Of a DNA stretch of 64,000 bases, positions 54,312 to 64,000 are shown one piece after another (position 1 is the stretch's first letter; each line of letters opens with the position of its first letter). Location: the NCBI GenBank assembly GCA_033030425.1, contig JAUFSD010000024.1:1054001-1118000 (forward strand), in the 5' to 3' direction. A program made the position numbers and the translations under genes. The notes under the pieces are model-generated. The model saw only the letters and a program-made list of their open reading frames with translations. It was not told the DNA's origin and made no database searches. The DNA is from Verpa conica (Eukaryota; Ascomycota; Pezizomycetes; Pezizales; Morchellaceae).

Positions 54312-57036
54312 TTATGGAGGGGCATTAAGGAGGTGGCCGCTAGCTGTTAAGTCCTGGTTTGAGAAGCGCCCGGCTAGGCTCTCAAGCTCGGTGGTGAATA
54401 CATATTCAACTATATCACCAGAGTGTAAGTCGAGTAGGTACATATGGTGACACTGCAGATACTTACAGGCAGCAGTAATGAAATGTAAGCCTCCTTCACC
54501 GGCTAGACCTTTTTTAAACTCCGTGATTATAGTCGGATCAGTCATCTCTACGAATACCGCGTACCCCACAAAAAGTCTTGATAAAATCGGTGGGAAGTCC
54601 GCCGGGCCAGGTACTATGGGTGGAAAATCGGTGTCAATTATACAGGGCTTAATGAGGAGGAAGGACTTACTGTCTTTACAGAAGTAGGAACTCCCATTGG
54701 GGCTACGGATGAGTAATCTGTGTTTTTCTGGATCCACAGAAGCGTCGTGGGTGATGAGGATCTCAGCGTCAGTTATGAACTTGTCAGCAATTCTGATGTC
54801 GCCTGCGTACCTGTATATTTGTATTGTTAGTGTATGATACGGCTAAGCTGAATAATTCCTTACATCCGGAATATAATCTGTTCTACACACGAAGGACCCT
54901 TGATGATTTGTATTTGAAGTTCTTCAATCACCTCTTCAAGTGTTTCATAGAGATTTTCCAATGCTATAGTGGATTAGGAGACAATGATAGCCTGCGATTT
55001 GTGAGTAGGCATACCAGCTACATCCTTCATACGAATGATTATATCTCCAGTTATATCTCTACCCTCAGATGTATCACCCATTACATTTTTAATCAAGAGC
55101 CTTCTAGGGTGCTTCGGAATACGCTGTACGACTGTATCTGGATCGACTAATAGACGAGTAAGCTTAATTAGTGGTTTGATAACAGTCGCTGGGTTGGGTC
55201 TTACGGTATATATATATTGATCGCTGGTCTTCTATTTCATCAGTTTGTTGGAAGTGGATTGCTAACTTTGCAGGTTCCGAGTATTCAAATTGGTCCCTTT
55301 TTACTTTCGTATCCTGTATAAGGTCACTTAAGGGTAGTGTTTTGTAGTTTAGTATTTGTAAATAATCTATCCTTTCCGTTCGTTGCTCTCCGCTAGCACC
55401 GCGGAATGTCACTGTTTTGAGGGAGTCCTTGAATTGTGAATCATCACTATTTTCGGGATTAGTTATTGAAATCGTGAATATGGACGAGTGGCGGATTGAA
55501 ACATACGCCATGAAATCCAGCAGGGCTACTCGGAGGTTGTTTGGGTCGTCTACTAAAGGGTAGACAAACGTTGTTGACTTCTTTCGGTGTATCATATCAA
55601 GGGCTGCACTAAGATTTAGTCTATCAACAAAGTTGCGTTCAAATTCATCCAAGTCTATAGCGTAGGTAATTAGCGGGATACTCCTCCGTGATTGGATTTA
55701 GGATATTTACCTGTTGGTTTAACTCCTTTTATGACTAGCTTTCTCAGAGTTCCCGAGCTCTGAGACCCTGTAGGGTAGATACACCAATTCCGCTCGCTCC
55801 CAGTCATGCGCGTTGCAAAGCTCATCGGAAGAACTGGGTTGATGAGTCTTCATTAGTAAAGCACGTAAAAGGCAGCGACTGGAATAACTTACAGTATATG
55901 TCATCTAGCTTGTGCTTGTATTTATCATCATATACACTCAATTCTTTTCTAGAAGAAATCTCATAGCCCAGGCCTGTAGATGCGCTCTTGCAGTTGCAAG
56001 AGAAAACTCTCGGCTTGTTCACACTACTATCGCCCACCACAACACTTGTTGCCCGCGGAGCCCACTGGTCACATACATAGGCCTCTGGACACACCAGCTT
56101 CAGGTCTTCATCTTCTGATTCGATGCATACTTCAAAAACCGGGGAGTTTGGGCTGGACGCTTTCTTCGTTACGGGAGCTGGTAGCGTCGAGGCTCTCGAA
56201 AGCTCTGTAGGGTTAGGGTTTATGGACGCGGTAGTACTGGTAATGTCAGTCACTCGGCGGACAACTTTGTTTTGCTCGGTTTCATCGATATCCTCGATCT
56301 GCGGAGTTCTTGGGGAAGGCCGCTGATACATTTCGGGTATGACTGTAAAATTTTGAATTGTTAGGTTCGATATTTCAGGTAGAGGGGTTTTAGCTTCAAG
56401 TCGCTCGTATATTTTTTGTAGCTTTTCATCGATCGAGTCTGTTTTAGAGCTGTTAAGGTTAGATATATAATTTTCATGGAGGTCAAGAACGTACCTTTGC
56501 ATAGTATTTACAATCAGACTAATGCTAGTTATATGGGAAACTAGGTGATCTCTTAGTGTGGCCAGGTTCTCTCCTTCGGTGGTCCAAACCACCTTACTCC
56601 AGTTGTCTTTCAAAGCCTTTTGCCATTTTCGCTTCGGAAGTGATGTCCCAGACTTCCCTAGCAAGCCTTGGGGCCCTGGGTTTGGTGGAGGATCCATAAC
56701 CTTACAGTATTTCTTGACCACATTCTCCAAGCCTTCTAACGTGGCTTTGCAGTTCGTGATCATAGACTGCAGTTTGGCAAGGTTCGCGGGGCTAATTCCG
56801 TTGTTGACTGGTTTTTTAGGATCGCAGGTGACTAAAGCCCCTGGGTTAGAGGTACCATTGACTTCCGTGACATATTGTGTTAGAACTTCCAAAGCTGTGC
56901 TTAGTGCGAAGAGCTGGTTCTCGATTTCGGCAAACTCCCGGGGGGCAGACTTGCGGCCTGAGGTGAAGGCAACACCGATCTGGTAAGCGATCTTGCTGAG
57001 CAAGAGAATGTCGCCTATCGATAATGGCATAGACAT
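54312..57036 (-). CDS. Fungal STAND N-terminal-domain protein without a NACHT module, 815 residues
   Basis: Six exons (55893-57036, 55711-55833, 55205-55654, 55015-55146, 54864-54963, 54312-54810) join in phase to 815 residues. The start S-I-G-D-I-L-L-L-S-K-I-A-Y-Q-I-G-V-A-F-T-S-G-R-K-S-A-P-R-E-F is split here by hyphens; it matches the helical domain found at the N-terminus of many ascomycete STAND/NLR-like proteins. Residues about 1-220 are helical; 220-330 are a Ser/Thr/Pro linker; after 330 come a small Cys patch (S-C-N-C-K) and then mixed alpha/beta segments with no P-loop. The C-terminal 170 residues (L-L-I-R-S-P-N-G-S-S-Y-F-C) resemble a globular domain I cannot name. It may be a signalling partner or an orphan relative of fungal NLRs. 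A 159-codon frame just upstream overlaps its start by 22 bases. Confidence 0.8.
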
Positions 57037-57494
57037 TGTTGGTGAATGGATGGGACTTGATGCTTTTGGGGTTGGGATTGCGGAAGTGCTTTTTGATGTT
57101 GCGGCTGCCTAGGTGGGGCTGTAACCATGTGCATGATAGCACCGCCTGTAGGTGACACAAAGACGTGCATGTCAATCACCATTGGAGTATAGTGAGTTCT
57201 GTGATCTTTCGGTAAACTCTCTAGTGATACTTCATGAAGTCGGAAGGTTCCTTGTCTAAGGCGATTTAGTATGTCTTTTGGAGATCTTCGGGAAGAGGGT
57301 GTGTGTAACTTGCCGCTACGCCAAGAATCGTAGTAGGGTTGAATAAGAGACGCTGAAGATATTGAGACTGTCGGGCGAGGAGGGATTTGGGGAGATGTAG
57401 ATGAAATTAGGGCCTGGTTCTGGAGTTCGATTCGCCTGTTGAAGGAATCGGCAGAGAAATATGTTGGTACCTCATTGTACTCCGTCCGGTACAT
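57015..57494 (-). CDS. 159-codon ORF overlapping the start of the STAND-N gene
   Basis: A minus-strand frame with a convincing composition (M-Y-R-T-E-Y-N-E-V-P-T-Y-F; later H-E-V-S-L-E-S-L-P-K-D-H-R and M-V-I-D-M-H-V-F-V-S-P-T-G-G) and a Gln/Pro/His-rich tail. It ends 22 bases inside the STAND-N coding sequence in another frame. It could be an upstream ORF of the same message, the last exon of a separate gene, or an N-terminal piece joined by an intron I did not find. No family recognised. Confidence 0.4.
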   Translation of the reverse strand: MYRTEYNEVPTYFSADSFNRRIELQNQALISSTSPQIPPRPTVSISSASLIQPYYDSWRSGKLHTPSSRRSPKDILNRLRQGTFRLHEVSLESLPKDHRTHYTPMVIDMHVFVSPTGGAIMHMVTAPPRQPQHQKALPQSQPQKHQVPSIHQQCLCHYR

Positions 57495-58553
57495 GTAGTC
57501 ACTGATTAAAGGGCCGTCTTATCTGTACACAACCCGCCGGAGTCCATAGAAACTGCTGTTAGTTGGCTGTGTTTATTCTACAGCCTTCTTTGGAAGCCCT
57601 TTCCCGAGCTTTCTAACTACCAGGTTTAGCTATGCTCTCTGCCTTACCGAAAGTGCTTTTCTGGTGATTCTACTGTATTATCTCAGGTCCTTGTCTTTTT
57701 ATACGTCTTTCCCGGGCTTTGGATCCACTCTCGCTACTGCTGAATGGACTATATTCTCCGCCTTAGCACCTTAGCTTCCCGATATTAAATTATAGTACTT
57801 TTTCTTACTAAAACATCTATAGGCATCCAATAGCTTAAATATTTCTTAAATCTGCTTTCCACACGCCTCTGCTGCTGTTGTGTTCTTATACTAGCCTTGA
57901 GAATTTCGCCTTTCGTAGAATCATGTTAGTCTAGAGTATCTAGTCACTAGCGGTGAATAGATAATAGATGCAGTATTTTTTTCACACACCCGGATAATTT
58001 CATCTCGGTTAGTCTATTTGGTATTGTTTTTTTCTTCCATAAATTCTTATGCATGCTCGTTTATAGCCCAATTCCCGTAAATTAAAAAAAATTCATTCTA
58101 CGTGGGGGTTTCGCCCGACTTGGAGGTTGATGAGATTAGAGTAACTGGAGCGATGCGGGACCTCCCGGAATATAGAAGAGAGTTAGATGCAGCGAAAAGA
58201 AAAATCAAGATGTATATAATAGTCAGTTCCAACTACGGGGTTGGAAGAGATTTCGCGGGAGGAACTGGGACGAGAATGGATAATGACTCTATTTTAATAT
58301 AAGATGAATTAGAAATATGGTAGTATATGTAGCTGCTGGGTCTTTGTATAATGGAGTAAGTCTGAATGAATCAGCTCCGATAGAGCTTTTTGTGGTTGGA
58401 CAGTGGACATTTGTCACTTTTTGAATGTATCTACGAGAATTCACAAGTAACAGACTAACTCAACGTTTTATTTCAAGACTAGGAAGAGAAATAATCATTT
58501 ACAAAACTTATAATAGTTATATAATTAAATCAATGGTTCCAAAATAAACACCA
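57495..58553. other. Intergenic, nothing recognised
   Basis: About 1 kb between the upstream ORF of the STAND-N gene and the end of the helicase gene. AT-rich; a 66-codon plus-strand frame at 58.1 kb has no coding character. Confidence 0.5.
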
Positions 58554-61500
58554 TTAATTAAATACCCCATCCACCGCCCCCTTCAGCGCGCCGGCAAACA
58601 GTCTCGCACTGTTTCCGGGAGTGCTTAGTTTGACCAGCTTTGAATGAAGCCAGTCATAGTCATCCGCGACAGCCTGCTTCACCATGGCTTTTATCTCTTC
58701 AACCCTCTTCACCTCTCCCGAGCATCCAAACTTCTTCTCCAGCTCCTCCGCCCCTTTCAACCCCCCTTTGAACGAGGCATCAAAGCCCCGGAAGATACTC
58801 ATCCTCATGCCAAACTTGTAGGTATTGTCTCCCAGGCCGGCACGAGAAAGATTCAAAGATTTCAGAAAGATCTCGCGTGCTGGAGTGTTGCCGTCCTTGC
58901 TGTCTTTGAGAGATCCGGCTCTTGCGGTATAAAGGCACGAAAAGTCCTGGTACCAGTCTTCATGGTTGGAGATGGCCTCTTGCGTGCGGCAGGTGATGCA
59001 CTCAGTCTTGACGACTTTGTGCTGGCACATTTCTATACAGAAAGCATGGTTAGTAGTTATTTTTTATAGATGAGGGGCGGGGGAGCACAGGGGGACTATA
59101 CCGAAACTAGGTCTCTTTTTCTCGACTTCTGGCATGATAGTGCTGCCGCTCTTCTCATTAGGCTCTCTACACTCACCACATTTATGGGAAGGTGCTCCAC
59201 ATTTTCCGACACATTTGTGTCCGCATTCGAGGGTGTGATCGCAGGCAATGGCGCACCTAAAGTGCGGTAGTAGGTGCATTGCTTCCGGATGACATTTGCG
59301 CTGGCAGATATGACCGCAAGTTAAAGCAGTTCCGCAAGTCATATCACAAGATTCGGAATCTCTGAATCTCTTAAGCTCAGCCGGGTTGCTTATGAGCCTT
59401 GTCTTTCCCGGATGGCGACTACATAACTGGAGTGGTACACCACCAGAAATGAGTCCCCTCTGCCTCATGTGATTGGCCGCTTTGCTCCACCATTTACCGC
59501 TAGCCCGTGCTGTTTCAGCATTGCCAATGATGTACATGCCATGGCGAGCGCGTCTGTAATGAGTAAGTAAGGGAACACAATTCATAATAAGTAGAATGTA
59601 TCTTACGAGAGTGTAACACAGATTCTATTTGATACATCCGTAAATCCGATCCGGCCTTTAGTGTTGCTACGCACGGCAGAGTAGAAGATTACATTTGCCT
59701 CTTGCCCCTGGTAATTGTCTCTGTAGAGATATTAGTAATCTTGATAGCTAGACGGGAGTAGGGTTAGAAGACTTACACGGTAGTGACGAGAACGATATCT
59801 GTCATCTTGACATTTACCATGGTAACCTCCTCAATGATTGACTCAAGCGGGGGTCTGTAGTCCGCGTTTCTCTCAATAAGCAGATCCATGTCATTGCTGG
59901 ATACTGCCATTGTAAAGGACCCTTCCGCTGAAAGAGCAGAAGTGATAGCCGCAACTTGTGCGCGATACGGTGTCTACAGATTTTTAGTAATGAAGAACTT
60001 ATAATAGGGGATAGAGTATTCTAAACTTACGATAATTACTAAGTCACGAATACTGAACTCTCCGGACTTGATGAGGTGTGTAGTGAGGGCAGCCAACATA
60101 GATGCCTCATAGGCGTTTGAATAGGACTTATCCTGCCCAAAGTTCTCCGGAGAACGATGGTCGATCCACAAAAGGTTATTTCCACCCATCCCGGGGACGT
60201 CCGGATACCGTTTAACATTATCTCCGTCGGAAAGGTTGTCGTAGAGGCCAAGGCAGCGAACAAGATCGGCAATCTCGGGCCTCATACGTCTCTGGCAATC
60301 GAGCCGGGAAAGACGGACAGTTGGAGGTGCACCTTCGGGACTTGTTGTAACCAGTCTCTCAAAGAGTGACTGGTCATGGTTGTAGTCTCCCCCGGTAAGC
60401 CCTCTATGGTTGTTGAAAGGCCTGAAAACGTTATTAGCTTGTAAGTCCATGAAATAAGAATAAGACCTTACTTTAGCTGTTCGTGATCTCCGATTAGAAT
60501 TACTTGCTGGACCGACGGGAGAAAGATTGGGAGCACATTGGGCTCCACAACTTCACCTGCTTCTTCGACTACTACCACCTGGATGCCGAGGACTTTGAGA
60601 AGTTGGTAATCTCTTGATAGTCGGGTAGTCGTACACGCCACGACATCAATTCCTATAGGCTATGGGTTAACAGGTTGTTTTGGGGAATTAAGATTTAATG
60701 GAAAGAAATAAAAGAACATACCAAAATCCATCATTTTAGCAGCTGTTTCATCGGCCGCAGCGTTATCGTAAGCCTTTTGACACCTCCGCAGATCCCTTCT
60801 TGCTGCTTCTATGCTAGCATTCAACGACTTGTTGAGAATTAATTTCCAGCTCGAAATTAGCGAACTTCGTTCGCTAGCCGTTAATTCCCACAGGTCAGTC
60901 TCTCTTGCGGTATCTTGAGTGATACTGTCAGAGCCCTGTGCTGCTGAAGACCATGCAGATGCGCTCAATTCTCCGGCTACCGGTGGAGAACCATCTAGTT
61001 TGAGCCCTTCCGGAATTGTCTTTTTCAGCCCAGCCAACAGCAACGCTTCTTCGTCCTTGTCCTCATTACTTGCCCAGAAATTAAACCCGTCTCCCTCACG
61101 TCCATCACCAGAAGCTTTGATAAATGATTGAAAATATTCGGGGTGGTTTTCTTGTAAATATGGACTTACCCGAAACCATGATACTGAACCTTTAGATGCT
61201 TCATCCAGCAAGTTCCTCAGGCAATGTGCGGCTTCTTCACGATCTTTATACGAACGGCCGGAAGCTTTTCGGTGCATCTCAGCCTGTTCTCGGGGAAGGG
61301 CGTGCTTTTGATACTGCACATGTTCGGCTTGTGGCGTTTCTCTCCCGGGTGCAATGCCGAGACGTGCAACTTTCAGCCCACACTTGATGTACCCCGCGAT
61401 GGTCTCATCAAGAGCGTGGTTTGTCTGTGCACTAAAGTAGAGGTTAGCATAAGCTTCTAATATTGAGAGATAGGTGAATGCTTGACTTACGTGAGGAGAA

Positions 61501-64000
61501 TTGGTGAAGTTTTCTTTTCGCTCCAGGAACGACGGTTTACTGCCAGTAGTTTTATAATTGCCTTCCCAATGAAGGACTTTCCGGTTCCTAAAGAAGTGTT
61601 AGTAATTTATTAAAGTGTGACTATAGGAGTGATTTATACCTGGTGGTCCTTGAATACACGACAGCGCCGAGCATATCGTATTCATGATGGCGTCGAGTTG
61701 ACCTTCGGTAAAGGTTACCCCTTCGGAGTTCTCTTTGGCGAGGGTGCTCCTCATAGACGTGCGCCATTCCGTATTAGCTGCCAAAGTTCCCATTCGGTTA
61801 ACAAGATTGTGACCGAGGGTGCTGAAATTGACAATTTGACCTCTAAGATAGCCTGGGATATGAAACATTGATTTCCGTGGTTGGCGCTCGAATAAATCTT
61901 GTGCGAATGGTAGATTATCGCTGCCCATTACTTGGAGTACGGAAAGGACGTTCATAAACGTATCCGGAAGAACACCGCCGAAGTCAACTAGCCAAAACGG
62001 AGAATTGCTTGACTGTAGTTGGAGGATCGTTTTCAAGTCTCCCACACTTCCATCTTCATTGATTAATGAAATGTCCAATTGTCCTATTTTTCATTAGCAA
62101 GATTATTATTGTCATAAACAAACAAGGAAGAGCATACCAATAGCTGAAATCTTGCCCCGATCGTCTTTATCCGTCCAGTTTCCCACTGCCTTGGCCCAAA
62201 TTACTGAAAACTCATTCCCGGAGGAGGTAAGAACAGCCACCAGATGGCCTTGACGAAGGACAGTCTCGGTCTTCAAGAAAACGTTTCCAGGTGATGGAAA
62301 CGTAACAGAGAAGGCTGCAACGGGGTGTCTCCCACCACCAATTGATCCATGGATGATTCTAGAATCATTATAGACTCTATACGTATGTTCCGAGCTTTCA
62401 GCCCCGCTTGACAAAGGGTGGATGCCGTTGGTAATCTTTCTGATGATATCTGCAACACTATCACGAACCGGACCAAGCATTGCCTCACGCTGGTGTCGAA
62501 AACCGACGTCGAGGACCTTTGATAATCGAAACATTGACTTTTTGTGCGGCATGTATATAGTTGGCCTTCCGGAGATTATCTCATCCATTGTTGGGAGTAT
62601 CGAGAACTTTGTGTAGTTTTGCCAGTCGTTGTTACTTCTCGGACCGAGCTTTGTCCCCATTCCCGGAGGCTCCAGGTCAAATTGCCTCTTAATGCTGGTA
62701 ATTGACGAAAATACCTCAAAATCGTTGATGAGAGGCATTGTTGATATCTCCTCCGATATGAGGAAAGAGTGTCCGTATTGGTCGATCGTAACGTCGTGCA
62801 GGTATGCGCAACCAACCTTGTCACATTTATTAAATCTATGCGATAAAGTTAGTATCTCAATTTATTTACTACGGTGAAGAGAAGGGGTAAAAACCGGCTT
62901 AAGATTGGGCATGGATGAGCACCGTGTTTACAACCCTTCCCAAGCTTGGGGCAGACCCCGAACTTCACAAAGCTGGCACAAATACTGAGGACCGAAGGCG
63001 TGGCGTTAGGAGAACGTTTGTGGTGGGATCCATGGCACTGCAAAAATCATTAGTATCAGTGGAGAGTAATGGAGAGGGGGTATTGGATTTACCTTATTTG
63101 GTTGCTTTGAATATTGGCAATTAGCGTTGATACACTCCATGTACTTGCTTGGGAGTTCAATCGTGGTATCAAGTGTCTTTAAAAACACGCCGGTTCCGGG
63201 GACAATACTCTTAGCTGCGCAGACGTTTGTGGCACGAAGATAGGCCTCAAAGTCGCATGGCGTAGCTAACCTTCTCGATGTAGATGCTGATCCGGAGGAG
63301 TTCGTTGATGTTGTCGAGGTTGACTTAGGGATCATCGGGACTCTCTGAGTGATAGCGATCTCGGCTACACTGTTATGATCTTCCTCTACTTTGCTAGCGG
63401 TCATGACAGTGGTAGCCTTGACAGGACTCGACTCCTGGAGAGAAACTATTGGACTGGCTGCAATTATATTCGTACCGGTAATGTGAGTATCTCGAACATT
63501 ACTTTGTTGGGGAGCCATCTTGGTAAGCCAGATGTTGAAGTCGCCAGACTCGGCAAGGCCTTTTGGTACCGGTTTACTGGGGACAGTAGAGACTTCTGGT
63601 GGTGCGGTATCCTCCGTATCAACAATTCCGGCTTCAATATCTCCTTTCACCTCATCTGTGAGTGAACTCTCAATCTCCTCGGGGACGCCCTGCTTAACGA
63701 TCTCCGTTTCCTTGGCCTCGATTTCGACTTCAGACCTGTCGAATCTCTCGCTAGTACCACTATCGACGGCGGACTTCTCGGTGCAATACTCCACTATGAC
63801 CAAAGGTTTTTCGGCGGGAGTCTGCGTATTTAAAATGGTACTCGTAATGATTTCATCGTTCTCGGTATCCATTGGTGCGGTAGCGATTTCAGCTTTCCCG
63901 CAATTCTCGAGAGTACAATTTTCAGCAATTGACTCTGATTTATCCTCCACTTTGGCCAAACATTCTGGTTCGGCGGGAGTAATCTCTGTGATGCTGACAT
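58554..64000 (-). CDS. hrr1: Hrr1/ZNFX1-type NFX1 zinc-finger RNA helicase (5' end beyond window)
   Basis: A long minus-strand gene of at least ten exons, open at the right edge. Upstream exon (63093 to edge) is acidic, Ser/Thr-rich and disordered. Exons 62895-63037 and the start of 62138-62835 hold Cys/His clusters like CCCH fingers (C-A-S-F-V-K-F-G-V-C; C-D-K-V-G-C-A-Y-L-H). Then superfamily-1 helicase motifs: G-P-P-G-T-G-K-S split by the intron at 61588-61639, T-N-H-A-L-D (Ia), V-V-V-E-E-A-G-E (II), I-G-D-H-E-Q-L-K (III), C-Q-R-R-M-R-P (IV) and S-R-A-R-H-G-M (VI). NFX1-type fingers follow (C-G-H-I-C-Q-R-K-C-H; C-G-H-K-C-V-G-K-C), then a helical C-terminal domain ending at 58554. Fission yeast Hrr1 acts in RNAi-directed heterochromatin; animal ZNFX1 acts in small-RNA inheritance and antiviral sensing. 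A role in RNA silencing is inferred. Confidence 0.88.

Noticed and set aside
1..64000. CRISPR arrays, bacterial operons or phage modules
   Set aside because: No regular spaced direct repeats; gene structure is clearly eukaryotic with spliceosomal introns.

Overview
The window is nuclear DNA of a filamentous ascomycete (Pezizomycotina; a Pezizales- or Orbiliales-like genome is my guess, not proven). Genes are split by short introns of about 45-130 bases with GT..AG ends, frequent GTATG/GTAAG donors and CTAAC/CTAAT branch motifs. Gene families typical of ascomycetes are present: a Sfk1/DRAM-type membrane protein, a PIN-like carrier, a fungal STAND N-domain protein, a TMA20 orthologue, a FAM192A/NIP30 protein and an RNAi-linked NFX1-type helicase. 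Coding islands alternate with AT-rich, gene-poor stretches full of hairpin repeats and transposon relics. Exon joins were worked out by hand by matching reading-frame phase to splice sites; where the joined length is a multiple of three and conserved residues line up I call the model firm.

Layout. 1-9.7 kb: the end of one gene at the left edge, an AIG1-like P-loop GTPase with coiled coil and membrane tail, then about 6 kb without a recognisable gene but with inverted repeats. 9.8-13.5 kb: a compact housekeeping cluster with a SUZ-domain protein, TMA20 (convergent with it) and a WBP4-like U1-type zinc-finger splicing protein (divergent from TMA20, 220 bases between start codons), followed by a tRNA-Tyr with an intron. 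14-22 kb: a small Cys-rich protein, a long Ser/Arg/Tyr-rich disordered protein, a predicted myristoylated protein with two Cys4 knuckles, and an SRPK-like kinase that has lost key catalytic residues. 23-27 kb: a ferroportin-family transporter and a truncated STAND/ankyrin remnant. 28-34 kb: a single-exon unknown protein with an upstream ORF ending two bases before its start, a FAM192A/NIP30 protein and a Cys-rich unknown. 35-44 kb: a Sfk1/DRAM-family protein in seven exons, an SRA-YDG protein, a PIN-like carrier and a mitochondrial carrier of the S-adenosylmethionine type. 43.6-54.3 kb: a repeat-rich region with a 615-base element with long terminal inverted repeats, a Tc1-like transposase relic, a tRNA-like Pol III unit and a cluster of hairpin elements; a single GPI-anchored Ser/Ala-rich secreted protein sits in it. 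54.3-64 kb: an 815-residue protein with a fungal STAND N-terminal domain and a large Hrr1/ZNFX1-type helicase that runs off the right edge.

Most genes are unrelated housekeeping or accessory units rather than an operon-like system. Two neighbours in the wide sense bear on chromatin or RNA silencing (the SRA-YDG protein and the Hrr1-like helicase), and several bear on translation or RNA handling (TMA20, the SUZ protein, the WBP4-like protein). The most unusual items are the degenerate SRPK-like kinase, the two-knuckle myristoylated protein, the stand-alone SRA protein with a TFIIS-N-like front, the STAND-N protein whose start is overlapped by a 159-codon ORF, and the dense hairpin cluster at 52-54 kb.
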